Below, piece by piece: positions 26,914-35,399 of a stretch of DNA of 64,000 nucleotides. Source of the DNA: Microvirga sp052115485 (GTDB lineage Bacteria > Pseudomonadota > Alphaproteobacteria > Rhizobiales > Beijerinckiaceae). Within the stretch, counting starts at the first letter, position 1. Each line of letters opens with the position of its first letter. Under the pieces are notes generated by a model. That model was not told the DNA's origin. It saw nothing but the letters and a program-made list of their open reading frames with translations, and did no database searches. The position numbers and the translations under genes are program-made. The stretch covers positions 682,001-746,000 of the forward strand of contig NZ_JBFRGU010000001.1 in the NCBI RefSeq assembly GCF_052115485.1. The letters run 5' to 3'.

Positions 26914-27345
26914 GTCAGCACGTCCCCTCTGCGGGTGAGATCTCGACAAATCGCTTATTAAGATGGTCTCACTCGGCGGAAGCGACAATGCCGCTGATGG
27001 ACACCGGCCCTTGCGCGGACACCGCTCACTCCTGCGGCCATGCTTCGCCGCGAAAATCCAGTTCCCAATTCGTTCCGAATTTCAGAAATATAACGAATAA
27101 TGTTTCACTGTCATTCGAACGTCGCGAGAACAAAAGAACTATGAAAGGAAAACATATTCTTCAGTGAATTAACATTTCACGAAATACTATCTATTAATAT
27201 AGCTATATCAATAGATCATTACAAATGAAATACATAAACAGGGATCACTATTTGTTTATAGAGGGTGTTTTTATACGGAGTTGCCAAAGCGCCTTGAAGA
27301 TGCTCCGGACAGTAAAACAGAGCCATCGCAACAAGTGCCACGATC
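26914..27345. other. AT-rich intergenic region upstream of the SMR pump
   Basis: 432 bases without a recognised gene. From about 27080 to 27270 the sequence is strikingly AT-rich compared with everything around it, with ATTAATATAGCTATAT near 27193-27210 and several promoter-like TATAAT relatives. I looked for a guanidine riboswitch (ACGR-loop hairpins, ykkC core) before the pump and saw none. Confidence 0.6.
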
Positions 27346-27672
27346 ATGAACTACGCTTACCTTTTCGCCGCCATTCTCTGTGAGGTCGTCGCCACCTCCG
27401 CACTCAAGGCATCGGACAGCTTCTCCCGGCTCTGGCCTTCGATCATCGTCGTGATCGGCTATGGATTGGCCTTCTATTTCCTGTCGCTCACGCTCAGAAC
27501 CATTCCGGTCGGGATCGCCTACGCCATCTGGTCCGGGATCGGCATCGTGCTGATCGCACTCGTGGGCTGGATCCTGTTCGACCAGAAACTCGACCTCGCA
27601 GCCATCGTCGGCCTCGGCCTTATCATCGCAGGTGTCCTGGTGGTGAACCTGCTCTCGAAAGCCGGGCACTGA
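27346..27672 (+). CDS. Small multidrug resistance (SMR/EmrE-like) pump
   Basis: 108 residues, four membrane helices, working as a dimer in the inner membrane. The essential membrane Glu is Glu13 (AAILCEVVATSALK), and helix 3 has the EmrE/Qac-type VGIAYAIWSGIGIVLI. These residues favour quaternary-cation and drug export over the guanidinium-selective Gdx group. No strong ribosome site precedes the ATG. A GC-rich hairpin follows. Confidence 0.9.
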   Translation: MNYAYLFAAILCEVVATSALKASDSFSRLWPSIIVVIGYGLAFYFLSLTLRTIPVGIAYAIWSGIGIVLIALVGWILFDQKLDLAAIVGLGLIIAGVLVVNLLSKAGH

Positions 27673-27676
27673 AACG

Positions 27677-27704
27677 ACGATGCCCGCCGAAAGACGGGCA
27701 TCGT
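27677..27704. terminator. Hairpin between convergent SMR and DUF2076 genes
   Basis: Ten-base perfect stem ACGATGCCCG (27677-27686) and CGGGCATCGT (27695-27704) with an eight-base loop. No T run, so an inefficient or rho-assisted terminator. Confidence 0.6.
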
Positions 27705-27732
27705 GAATGCTCGGAGCACAAGAATCGCGCGG

Positions 27733-28443
27733 CTAAGCCCAGTCGTCTCCGCCGCCACCGAAATCGTCGTCGTAGCTTTCCTCGTCCTGACTGGCGTTCT
27801 GGTAGAGTGAATCGGTGATATCGGCGTTTTGCGTCCCGCCTGCTTGCTGGGAGCCCGTATCGGGTTTGCCGAGGTCGGCAAATCCGGTCTTGTCGAGCGC
27901 TCCCTGCGCGGCCTGACCTGCGCCCCCGAAGGCATGAGACAAGGCATTGCCAATCATCATACCGCCAGCGACACCCGCCGCCGTGGTCAACGCGGATTGG
28001 AAAAAGCCGCCTCCGCCCGGGCGGCCCTGCATCGCATCACCCCAAGGGCCGCCTGGCGCAGGTTGCTGCTGTGCGCCATACGCCGGCTGCCCTGGATTGC
28101 CCCAGGGCGAAGCTTGCGGCACCGATTGACGGGTCGGCTGGCGATAATCCTGTTCAGGTGCGCGCGGTGCGCCGCCTCCGAACAAGCCCGACAGAAATCC
28201 GCCCTGTTGCGGTTGGGTCTGCATCTGACCGAGCGCGGCACGAAGCTGCTCGTTTTCCGTCTTCAGATTGGTGAGAGCCTGCTCCTGCACGAAAATCGCC
28301 TGGGCCATGGCGTAAGGAGCGTAGGGCTGCTGACGCACCTTGTCGGCGATGAACCGCTCGGCCTCAGGGTCGCGCGGCTGGTTCGCGACCTGCTCGAGAC
28401 GCCGAAAGATATCGGCGATGACCTCGCGTTCCTGATCGTTCAT
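27733..28443 (-). CDS. DUF2076 family protein
   Basis: 236 residues. MNDQEREVIADIFRRLEQ and FIADKVRQQPYAPYAMAQAIFVQEQAL are typical of DUF2076. A Gln/Pro/Gly-rich linker (about 75-140) leads to a Gly/Ala hydrophobic segment (ALTTAAGVAGGMMIGNALSHAF) and an Asp/Gly-rich tail. Function unknown; related proteins are often described as periplasmic or membrane-associated. Divergent from the M50 fusion gene. Confidence 0.85.
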   Translation of the reverse strand: MNDQEREVIADIFRRLEQVANQPRDPEAERFIADKVRQQPYAPYAMAQAIFVQEQALTNLKTENEQLRAALGQMQTQPQQGGFLSGLFGGGAPRAPEQDYRQPTRQSVPQASPWGNPGQPAYGAQQQPAPGGPWGDAMQGRPGGGGFFQSALTTAAGVAGGMMIGNALSHAFGGAGQAAQGALDKTGFADLGKPDTGSQQAGGTQNADITDSLYQNASQDEESYDDDFGGGGDDWA

Positions 28444-28585
28444 GGCGCTGTCTCCTTTGGAATCTGGCCGCCCTCAAAATGGGAATGGCGTAAGCGATTG
28501 CTAGGGGCCAAGAGTCTACGGCGCGGGAATTCCATATGTTATTTCGTTAAGGTATATACTCCTCATCGAGATAAGGTTACCCGCA

Positions 28586-29845
28586 ATGTTCGATCCGGAC
28601 CCGATCCTGGCTTATGTTCTTGGCACGGCCGCCCTCGGGTATGTGCTTTTCGTCAACCGTCGCCTTCAGCTCTACAAGAGACGCTTCGTGCTCGACATTC
28701 CCATCGAGGCCGCTTGGGAACTTCTCAGCGCGACACCAGGACGCGGAAAGGAGTGGATTCCAGGACTGATCTCAATCGAATGGAGCAACGAAAACGCGAA
28801 CGAAATCGTCTCTCGCTTCGAAAACGGTCAAGGCTTTAGCCGCCTCACCTTGAGAATCCCTCCGACCAGAGAGGAAGGCGTCACCGTCTTTCGCTGGAAC
28901 GAGGGATCGGGGCCAAGTGATATCATCCATACCCGTCTGGAACTGCGGGCTGTTCCGGAAGGGACCGAAGTCGATCTCGCCTACATCATCGAACGCAGCC
29001 ATCTGGCGAGGGGCCTCCTTCGCCGCCTGGGCTATCCGATGCTGACGGGAAGAGTATCTAGGCTTGTTCGGGCGCACCTCGCCAAAGAACGTCTCGATTC
29101 TGGTGCTCCACAATCGACCACCAACCAAAGTGCGCCGAGCCCGCGCCGCAATCTTATGACGCAGCTCTGTCTCACCGTCCTGTCTCTCGCGGCAATGACC
29201 TATTCGCTCGGAGTCGATATGGGCTTGGCTGTGTTGGCGACGATCATCGTGCATGAATACGGTCACGTCTGGGCCCTGCGTCGCCATGGGCATCAAGCGC
29301 ATTTCTATCTGATCCCGTTCCTCGGCGGTGTCGCCGTCGGTAGTCGAGCTTATGTCTCTGACGCCGAAGCGGCAGAAGTGATCCTGATGGGACCGGCCTT
29401 CGGGCTGCTGCCGCCGCTCGCGTGCCTCGGTATCTTCGCCGCCATGTCCGACGATCGCTGGCTCGGTGCCGGTTTCGTGGCGTTGGCAGTCAATCTGTTC
29501 AATCTGCTACCCGTTCCACCGCTCGATGGCGGCAGGCTCGTTCAGACACTCCTGAAGCCACTCGGCGACAAGATTTGGTTTGCAGCATCCGGCTGTCTCA
29601 TCCTGGCGGGCGCGGCTCTGGCGCTTCACCTCCGCTCGCAGACCTTTCTCGTGATAACCGTCGTGACCGCCATTCTCTGGAGCGCCTCACCCAAACGTCC
29701 CCAGGCCGAAAGGCCGCTATCCTTCATGGGAGGCGGCATGGCCGCGAGCGCCTATCTGGGTCTGACCGCGTTTCACGTTGCAGCCGTCTTATGGTGCGAT
29801 CAGATTCTAGACGGGCGTCTCTTGCGCGCATTCGGCATTTGGTAA
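28586..29845 (+). CDS. SRPBCC domain fused to M50-type membrane zinc metalloprotease
   Basis: 419 residues. Helix 1 (about 6-24) is followed by an SRPBCC/polyketide-cyclase-like domain at about 30-165 (FVLDIPIEAAWELLSAT, IIHTRLELRAVPEGTEVDLAY). Then comes a site-2-protease-like membrane domain: zinc motif HEYGH at 223-227 and the NLLPVPPLDGGR motif at 306-317 with the third ligand Asp314. Several more helices follow to the C-terminus. It should cut membrane proteins within the bilayer; the SRPBCC part may bind a lipid or regulator. No PDZ domain is seen. The target is unknown and no sigma/anti-sigma pair is adjacent. Confidence 0.8.
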   Translation: MFDPDPILAYVLGTAALGYVLFVNRRLQLYKRRFVLDIPIEAAWELLSATPGRGKEWIPGLISIEWSNENANEIVSRFENGQGFSRLTLRIPPTREEGVTVFRWNEGSGPSDIIHTRLELRAVPEGTEVDLAYIIERSHLARGLLRRLGYPMLTGRVSRLVRAHLAKERLDSGAPQSTTNQSAPSPRRNLMTQLCLTVLSLAAMTYSLGVDMGLAVLATIIVHEYGHVWALRRHGHQAHFYLIPFLGGVAVGSRAYVSDAEAAEVILMGPAFGLLPPLACLGIFAAMSDDRWLGAGFVALAVNLFNLLPVPPLDGGRLVQTLLKPLGDKIWFAASGCLILAGAALALHLRSQTFLVITVVTAILWSASPKRPQAERPLSFMGGGMAASAYLGLTAFHVAAVLWCDQILDGRLLRAFGIW

Positions 29846-29867
29846 TCCAAGTTTCTCAGGTCCGGGA

Positions 29868-30437
29868 TCACCCCAGCTTGGCGAGATTGCGCAGCACTTG
29901 CGGCGCGATGCCCTCCAACGCGGAAAGATCGTGCCAGACAGCGCCTTCGACTTCTGCCAGATCGGGGCTCATGAGCGCCGCCTCATCGGCCCTGACGATG
30001 TAGCGGAAATCGTGATGGACATGTTCCGGCTCATCTCTCTCAGGACGAGCCGGGATGACGTGCGAGTCGATATCGATTGGCAGGTTCGATGCCCTATGCC
30101 AGGGATCGAGCTCCAAACCATCAAGCCCGGTTTCCTCGGTCGCTTCCCGTAACGCGGAGGCGCTCAAATCATCCGGCGCCTCGTAATGTCCGCCTGGCTG
30201 GAGCAGACGTCCCAATGAGCGGTGGTGGATCAGCAAGGTTCTGCGCCCCTTTTGGTCCAGGATGATCGCCGATGTGGTGACGTGGCCAGGGAAGGTGCGA
30301 CGGTGGTGGAGCTCGTCACCTTCCGCGAGCTGGCGTCGCAAAAGGGTATGCGCCTCCTCCCCCATACCGAAGGCGGAAGCATAGAGGTCGAGCGTGGATT
30401 GCAACCGCAATCGGAAGATCGCCGGATCGAATGCCAA
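29868..30437 (-). CDS. Nudix hydrolase
   Basis: 189 residues. The Nudix box is GHYEAPDDLSASALREATEETGL read in parts; it keeps REATEETGL but has Asp in place of the first Glu of GX5E. A strand TTSAIILDQKGRRTLLIHHRSLGRLLQPGGH precedes it. Cleaves a nucleoside diphosphate linked to another moiety; substrate unknown. Convergent with the M50 fusion gene, stop codons 22 bases apart. Confidence 0.87.
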   Translation of the reverse strand: MAFDPAIFRLRLQSTLDLYASAFGMGEEAHTLLRRQLAEGDELHHRRTFPGHVTTSAIILDQKGRRTLLIHHRSLGRLLQPGGHYEAPDDLSASALREATEETGLDGLELDPWHRASNLPIDIDSHVIPARPERDEPEHVHHDFRYIVRADEAALMSPDLAEVEGAVWHDLSALEGIAPQVLRNLAKLG

Positions 30438-30496
30438 GGGAAGGCCTCTTCAAACGCGCAAGGATATGCCGTCCATAACCGCGTATCGCCCCAACA

Positions 30497-30524
30497 AAAA
30501 GCCCCGCGAAAGAGCGGGGCTTTT
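30497..30524 (-). terminator. Terminator of the coiled-coil gene
   Basis: Stem AAAAGCCCCGC (30497-30507) and GCGGGGCTTTT (30514-30524), six-base loop, with CTTTTTGTTG on the minus strand. It lies beyond a repeat that follows the coiled-coil gene. Confidence 0.85.
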
Positions 30525-30526
30525 AA

Positions 30527-30629
30527 AGCATGATCAGAACAAGTGGAAACCGGTTGTTCGCCTGGATCATGCGGCATCAAAAGAACCGAGAGTTTGATCC
30601 TGTTTCAATCTGAAACGATCAAACTCTAG
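30527..30629. repeat. GATC-type palindromic repeat, copy C (inverted orientation)
   Basis: Same element as copy A but inverted: GCATGATCAGAACAAGTGG first, and the palindrome AGAGTTTGATCCTGTTTCA with TGAAACGATCAAACTCT last, ending CTAG at 30629. It lies in the 3' untranslated region of the coiled-coil gene. Confidence 0.88.
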
Positions 30630-30634
30630 GGTCG

Positions 30635-32128
30635 TTATTCCTTGTCCGAAGACTTGATCGGCCGAACGTTGGAATCGCCGTCGTCCTCGTCGAACAGGGA
30701 CGAATCTTCTTCCGGCGTGTCGAGGCGCGTGTTCTTGCGCAAGGACACGTATTTCTTCTGGATCTTCACGCGGCTCTCGCGGGAGATCTCCAGCGCGCCC
30801 TGAATGAGCGAGCGCTCCGCCTTCTCGTTCTGCAACTCTTCCGTCAGGCGGCGATTGGCGGATTCGAGCGTGTTGCGCTCCTGCTCGAAACGCTTGGTCA
30901 TCTGGTCGATGCGCTCGGACAGGTTGGAGAGCTTGTTATCGGAGCTTTCGATCTGGAAGTCCTTGGCCGCGATGGCCTTGTTGAGCATCTCCACGCGTTC
31001 CTGCAATTCGATGCGCGAACGCTGCAATTCGTTGACGAGCGTGACCTGGCGCTCGACCTCCTGCTGAGTCGCTTCCAGGCGGCGCTCCACGGTGTTCTTC
31101 TCGATCGTGGTTTCTTTCAGACCGCGCTCGACGGAGCGAAGCGCCTCGTTCTTGTCGCGCAGCTGATCGCGGGTGTGAGCCAGGATCTTGTCGGTTGCGG
31201 CGAGACGCGAGTTGAGGCCTTCGATCTTCATGTCGAGAGCCGACAGGTCGGTCTGGTGGGCCGAGCGCTCGGAATCGAGCTGCGTTTCGAGACGCTGGCG
31301 CGTGACCTGCTCGCTCATGAGCTTGGTCTCGAGCTCGGACGCGCGGGCGCGCGTGGTCTCGAGCTGGCCTTCCACTTCGCTGTGGCGGTTCGAGAGGCTC
31401 GACAGGCGGTAGTTCTGCTCCTCGGCCACCTTCTGCAGGCGCTTCACTTCATGATCGAGAAGGCTATTGCGCTCACGGGTCTCGATCAGCTCGCGCTCAG
31501 CACGCGCAACCGTCTGGTCGGCCTCCTGCGCTTCGAGCCGCAGAGCCTGGTTCTCTTCCGTGATGGTGCGGGCGCGCTCGGTCTCGATGAGAAGCTGGTT
31601 CTCAAGGTCGATGCCGATGGCTTCCTTGTCCTTGACGGAGAGGCGCAGATCCTCGATGGACGATTCCTGCTCGCGCACCTTGGACTCGGCCTTGCGAAGC
31701 TGAGACACGGTGGCGGAGAGATCGTCCGTCATCCGCGCATGGGCCACGGTCAGATCGCCGACCTCGCGGCGCAGGCCGACCGTGGTATCCGTTTCCTGCC
31801 TCAGGACCGCCTCGGTTTCGAGCAGGCGGGAGCGCAATTGCGGATAATGCGAGATGAGATCGAAAACCGGCTCTGTCAGAAGCGCAAAGTCCTCCTTCAG
31901 GCTTCGGATCTCCTCGAGACGGTCTATCAGGTTCGCGAACCGGACACGGATCAGCTCGTTTTTCTGACCGATGGAATCGAGGGCGCCATCAGGGCGCGCC
32001 AGCACGGGATCCGGCTTGCTTTGAACAGCGGGTGCCGCGATACCGCCCTGATCCGGCACGATTGTCGCGCCATCTTCGTCAGGCTTTTTGCCGAAACGGC
32101 TTCTGAAAGACGTCCAACCGGATGTCAT
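30635..32128 (-). CDS. Long coiled-coil protein, possibly crescentin-like
   Basis: 497 residues. A short disordered head (about 1-55) precedes IGQKNELIRVRFANLIDRLEEI and then an almost unbroken heptad-rich coiled coil from about 58 to 465, with a short acidic tail (LDTPEEDSSLFDEDDGD). There is no ATPase, membrane or enzyme motif. Length and head-rod-tail layout fit the crescentin-like intermediate-filament-type proteins of alphaproteobacteria; the name rests on architecture only. It lies 102 bases downstream of glcF on the same strand, probably with its own promoter. Confidence 0.6.
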   Translation of the reverse strand: MTSGWTSFRSRFGKKPDEDGATIVPDQGGIAAPAVQSKPDPVLARPDGALDSIGQKNELIRVRFANLIDRLEEIRSLKEDFALLTEPVFDLISHYPQLRSRLLETEAVLRQETDTTVGLRREVGDLTVAHARMTDDLSATVSQLRKAESKVREQESSIEDLRLSVKDKEAIGIDLENQLLIETERARTITEENQALRLEAQEADQTVARAERELIETRERNSLLDHEVKRLQKVAEEQNYRLSSLSNRHSEVEGQLETTRARASELETKLMSEQVTRQRLETQLDSERSAHQTDLSALDMKIEGLNSRLAATDKILAHTRDQLRDKNEALRSVERGLKETTIEKNTVERRLEATQQEVERQVTLVNELQRSRIELQERVEMLNKAIAAKDFQIESSDNKLSNLSERIDQMTKRFEQERNTLESANRRLTEELQNEKAERSLIQGALEISRESRVKIQKKYVSLRKNTRLDTPEEDSSLFDEDDGDSNVRPIKSSDKE

Positions 32129-32230
32129 GGCTCCGCCCCTTGGCGCATGAAATGGAAACTTTAGGTTTCCTTTTAGCCGAGAGCTCGGCTTTGGGGAAAC
32201 AAAATTTCCTTGCGGGGCGGCGTCGGAGAC

Positions 32231-33586
32231 TTACTCGGCTGCGGTGGTTAACTTCGCCGGAAATTGGGTTGAAAATCCTTTCTCTTCAAGAGCTTCCGGC
32301 AACGGGCCACCGGTCGCCCAGTCGAGAAGCTCGACCGTATGGACGATAGGAATTTCAGTCCCTTTCCCAATTTGGGTCATGCAGCCGATATTGCCGGTCG
32401 CTATCAGGTCGGGACGGACCCGCTCGATATTGGCGACCTTCCGTTCCCGGAGCTTTTCGGCAATTTCAGGCTGAAGAAGATTATAGGTTCCCGCCGACCC
32501 GCAGCAGATGTGCCCTTCCGGCACGTCCTTCACCAGAAAACCTGCCTGTTTCAGGAGGGTCTTGGGCTCGGTTCGGATCTGCTGGCCGTGCTGCATGGAG
32601 CAGGCTGAATGATAGGCGACGACGAGATTGGTCTCGCGCACAGGCGCCATCAGCTTCAAGCCTGAGATATATTCCGTGATGTCCTTGGTGATGCCCGACA
32701 CTCTTGCAGCCTTCTCGGCGTAGTCCGGGTCTTCCCGGAACATGAAGCCGTAATCCTTGATGGTCGTGCCACAGCCCGACGCCGTGATGACGATGGCGTC
32801 CAACCCCTCCCCGTCCATCTCCGCGATCCACGCGTCGATGTTGCGCTTGGCGAAGGCGTGGCTCTCCTCGTCGCGGCCCATGTGATGGACGAGCGCGCCG
32901 CAACAGCCCTCACCCTTCGGCTGAACGACTTCGATCCCGTGCCGGTTGAGGAGCCGGATGGCAGCCTCATTAAAGCCCGGCTTCAAGACCGGCTGGGCGC
33001 AGCCGGCAAGGATCGCCACCCGGCCGCGACGCGCTTCTTGCGTCTTGAAGGTCCCCGGCGCGTCATAGGGAGAGCGGACCGGAATCCGCGACGGCGCGAG
33101 ATCGACCATGGCTTGAAGCCGCCGCCCGAACAGAGGCACCGCGCCGAGCGGGCCCTTGAAGGGTTTCGCCAAAAGAGCAAAAGCAATCGCGATGCGGAAA
33201 CGGTTGGGATAGGGCAGGATTTTCGCGAGCGTAGCGCGCAGCAGGCGGTCATGCCAAGGCCGCGTGTAGGTTTCTTCGATATAAGTTCGCGCATGATCGA
33301 CGAGGTGCATGTAGTGCACACCCGAGGGGCAGGTCGTCATGCAGGACAGGCACGACAGGCAGCGATCGATATGTTTGACGACCTCCGGCGTCGCGGGCTT
33401 TCCGCCCTCCAGCATGTCCTTGATGAGGTAGATACGCCCGCGCGGCGAATCGAGTTCGTCACCAAGCAGCAGGTAGGTCGGGCAGGTCGCGGTGCAGAAT
33501 CCGCAATGGACGCAGGTCCGGAGAATCTTCTCCGAACTCTCCATGGCGGCGTCTTTCAACTGATCGGGGGTAAAGTTCGTTTGCAT
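32231..33586 (-). CDS. glcF: Glycolate oxidase iron-sulfur subunit GlcF
   Basis: 451 residues, membrane-peripheral subunit passing electrons from GlcDE to the respiratory chain. Two 4Fe-4S clusters: CVHCGFCTATCPTY near residues 26-39 and CLSCLSCMTTCPSG near 78-91. Two CCG domains carry cysteines (GEGCCGALVHHMG; HICCGSAGTYN). Last gene of glcD-glcE-DUF2585-glcF, starting nine bases after the DUF2585 stop. Confidence 0.95.
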   Translation of the reverse strand: MQTNFTPDQLKDAAMESSEKILRTCVHCGFCTATCPTYLLLGDELDSPRGRIYLIKDMLEGGKPATPEVVKHIDRCLSCLSCMTTCPSGVHYMHLVDHARTYIEETYTRPWHDRLLRATLAKILPYPNRFRIAIAFALLAKPFKGPLGAVPLFGRRLQAMVDLAPSRIPVRSPYDAPGTFKTQEARRGRVAILAGCAQPVLKPGFNEAAIRLLNRHGIEVVQPKGEGCCGALVHHMGRDEESHAFAKRNIDAWIAEMDGEGLDAIVITASGCGTTIKDYGFMFREDPDYAEKAARVSGITKDITEYISGLKLMAPVRETNLVVAYHSACSMQHGQQIRTEPKTLLKQAGFLVKDVPEGHICCGSAGTYNLLQPEIAEKLRERKVANIERVRPDLIATGNIGCMTQIGKGTEIPIVHTVELLDWATGGPLPEALEEKGFSTQFPAKLTTAAE

Positions 33587-33595
33587 CTGAGTCGC

Positions 33596-34213
33596 TCAAG
33601 CCCCCGCTTGCCACCGGTAGATCGCGTCGACCGGATGAATCAGCATGATGATGTTGAGAGTGAGATTATCGCGGATGATGTATCCGACAGCGACTTCCAT
33701 CACGATGGCCGCGAGCACGGTAAGCCACACCGGCCAAAGCCAGGCGAGCCAGAAGCCGAGCATCATGGCGAGAATGTCGGAAACAGAATTGATGACGCTG
33801 TCGCCGAAATAATCGAGCGAGATGGTCGCTGACCGGTAATGCTCGATCACGGTATTCGTGTTCTCCGCAATCTCCCACGCGCATTCGATGCCGACCGCGA
33901 TCAGGAAGGCGATGCCCAGCGGCAGCGGACGCCCAATCACGCGCCCGATCAGCCACGCCCCCGCATAGAACAGGAAGCCGTGAATGATATGGGAGAACGT
34001 ATACCAATCGGTAAGGTGCTGCGAATTCTCGGAGCTTTTCACCACTCCATGCCAAAGCTTGATCTCGCCGCACTTGCAGATTGGTAAACGGCCCATAGAG
34101 AGCAATATGGAAGCCGTAAGCATAACGAAACCGAGCGCGATGGCGCCGTAAATCGCAATCCGTTTCCAGTCGCGTTCGCCTTCAGCCCTTCCGATAATAG
34201 CCGTGCTCGACAT
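33596..34213 (-). CDS. DUF2585 (UPF0314) membrane protein
   Basis: 205 residues with about five membrane helices. CKCGEIKLWHGVVKSSENSQHLTDWYT-like sequence, read in parts, and HGFLFYAGAWLIG, CAWEIAENTNTVIEHYR and GDSVINSVSDILAMMLGFWLAW are typical of DUF2585. No activity is known. It is embedded between glcE (one-base gap) and glcF (nine-base gap), which suggests that it aids the glycolate system or shares its regulation. The ATG at 34213 (MSSTAIIG) was preferred over one five codons upstream. Confidence 0.87.
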   Translation of the reverse strand: MSSTAIIGRAEGERDWKRIAIYGAIALGFVMLTASILLSMGRLPICKCGEIKLWHGVVKSSENSQHLTDWYTFSHIIHGFLFYAGAWLIGRVIGRPLPLGIAFLIAVGIECAWEIAENTNTVIEHYRSATISLDYFGDSVINSVSDILAMMLGFWLAWLWPVWLTVLAAIVMEVAVGYIIRDNLTLNIIMLIHPVDAIYRWQAGA

Positions 34214-34214
34214 T

Positions 34215-35399
34215 TCACACACCCGCATACATGCGGCCGGGGTTGAGAATTCCCGCCGGATCGAAGGACGATTTGATGCCGCGTGAGAGCGCCATCACGG
34301 ATTCAGTTTGCGGTTCCAGCACATCGACACTGGCGCGGATCGCTTCCGGTGCCTTCACGAGCGTCGCGTGACCGCCGAATTCCTTCGTCGCCTCGCGAAT
34401 GATGGCCGCTCCCGCATCACCCTTCGTAGGCGTCGAGAGCCAGACCAGACCACCGCCCCAATCGTAGAACCAGCGCGCGTCATGCGCCTTGGCGATGTGG
34501 GCGGCAATATCCGGGCCTCGCGTGGGCGCGGTCGAAACGCGCCAGATCGCGCGGTCCTCGCGATCATGAAGAAACGTCGCATCGCGTACGGAAGCCCAAA
34601 GCGCCTCGGCGGCCCTGCCTTCGAGAATGTCACCGGCATCGAAGTGCTTCAGCAGGCGACGCAGTTCTGTGAGACGATAATCGACCGACACGGAAAACCC
34701 TTCGAGCCGAATGAGCGTGCGTGCGCCCTGCAAATCGGGAGCGGGAAGATGGGCCGCTCCCGTCACATCGAAGGGCGAACCGAGTGCCGCCGACAAGGCA
34801 TCGATGGCCTGCCTGTCATCAAGCCCGCGCAAGAGAAGCGTCGCCATGCGCTCGTGCTTTGGCAGCACCTTGAAAGTCACTTCGGTGAGAACACCGAGCG
34901 TGCCCCAGGAACCCGCCATCAACTTCACAAGATCCAAGCCGGTGACGTTCTTCATCACACGCCCACCGGATTTGACGATCTCGCCACGGCCATTGACGAA
35001 GCGAACACCGATCAGGCTGTCGCGCGCGGCACCCGCCATGATGCGACGCGGCCCCGACAGGTTGAGCGCAGCAACGGCGCCAATGGTCGGTTCACCCTGC
35101 CCACTGAGAAGCGAAGTGTAATCCATCGGTTCGAAGGGCAATTCCTGCCCGCTATCGGCAAGCGTTTGAATAACTTGCGAAACAGGCGTTCCGCTCCGTG
35201 CCGAGATGACAAGCTCTGCAGGCTCATAGAGCGTGATACCGGTGAGATTGGACGTGGACAAAGTGGCGTGGGTCGTGATCACACGCCCCAAAGCGGCCTT
35301 CGTGTTCTGCCCCGACACGCGCAAGGTCGTGCCCTTGCCGAAAGCCTCGGTAACGATCGCGGCCGCATCCTGTTCGTCGCGGGGAGTATGGGTCGTCAC
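34215..35399 (-). CDS. glcE: Glycolate oxidase FAD-binding subunit GlcE
   Basis: 394 residues. FAD-binding PCMH-type domain with LRVSGQNTKAALGR, PAELVISARSGTPVSQV and GEPTIGAVAALNLSGPRRI, then a GlcD-like cap. The GTG at 35399 overlaps the glcD stop by four bases (GTGA), giving coupled translation and an N-terminus VTTHTPRDEQDAAAIV. The longer frame to 35582 lies inside glcD and is rejected. Confidence 0.93.
   Translation of the reverse strand: MTTHTPRDEQDAAAIVTEAFGKGTTLRVSGQNTKAALGRVITTHATLSTSNLTGITLYEPAELVISARSGTPVSQVIQTLADSGQELPFEPMDYTSLLSGQGEPTIGAVAALNLSGPRRIMAGAARDSLIGVRFVNGRGEIVKSGGRVMKNVTGLDLVKLMAGSWGTLGVLTEVTFKVLPKHERMATLLLRGLDDRQAIDALSAALGSPFDVTGAAHLPAPDLQGARTLIRLEGFSVSVDYRLTELRRLLKHFDAGDILEGRAAEALWASVRDATFLHDREDRAIWRVSTAPTRGPDIAAHIAKAHDARWFYDWGGGLVWLSTPTKGDAGAAIIREATKEFGGHATLVKAPEAIRASVDVLEPQTESVMALSRGIKSSFDPAGILNPGRMYAGV

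Noticed and set aside
27200..27345. Guanidine riboswitch before the SMR pump
   Set aside because: No paired ACGR-loop hairpins and the pump has EmrE/Qac-type rather than Gdx-type residues.
31175..32164. 329-codon open frame on the plus strand
   Set aside because: Antisense to the coiled-coil gene; Leu/Gly/Arg-rich shadow.
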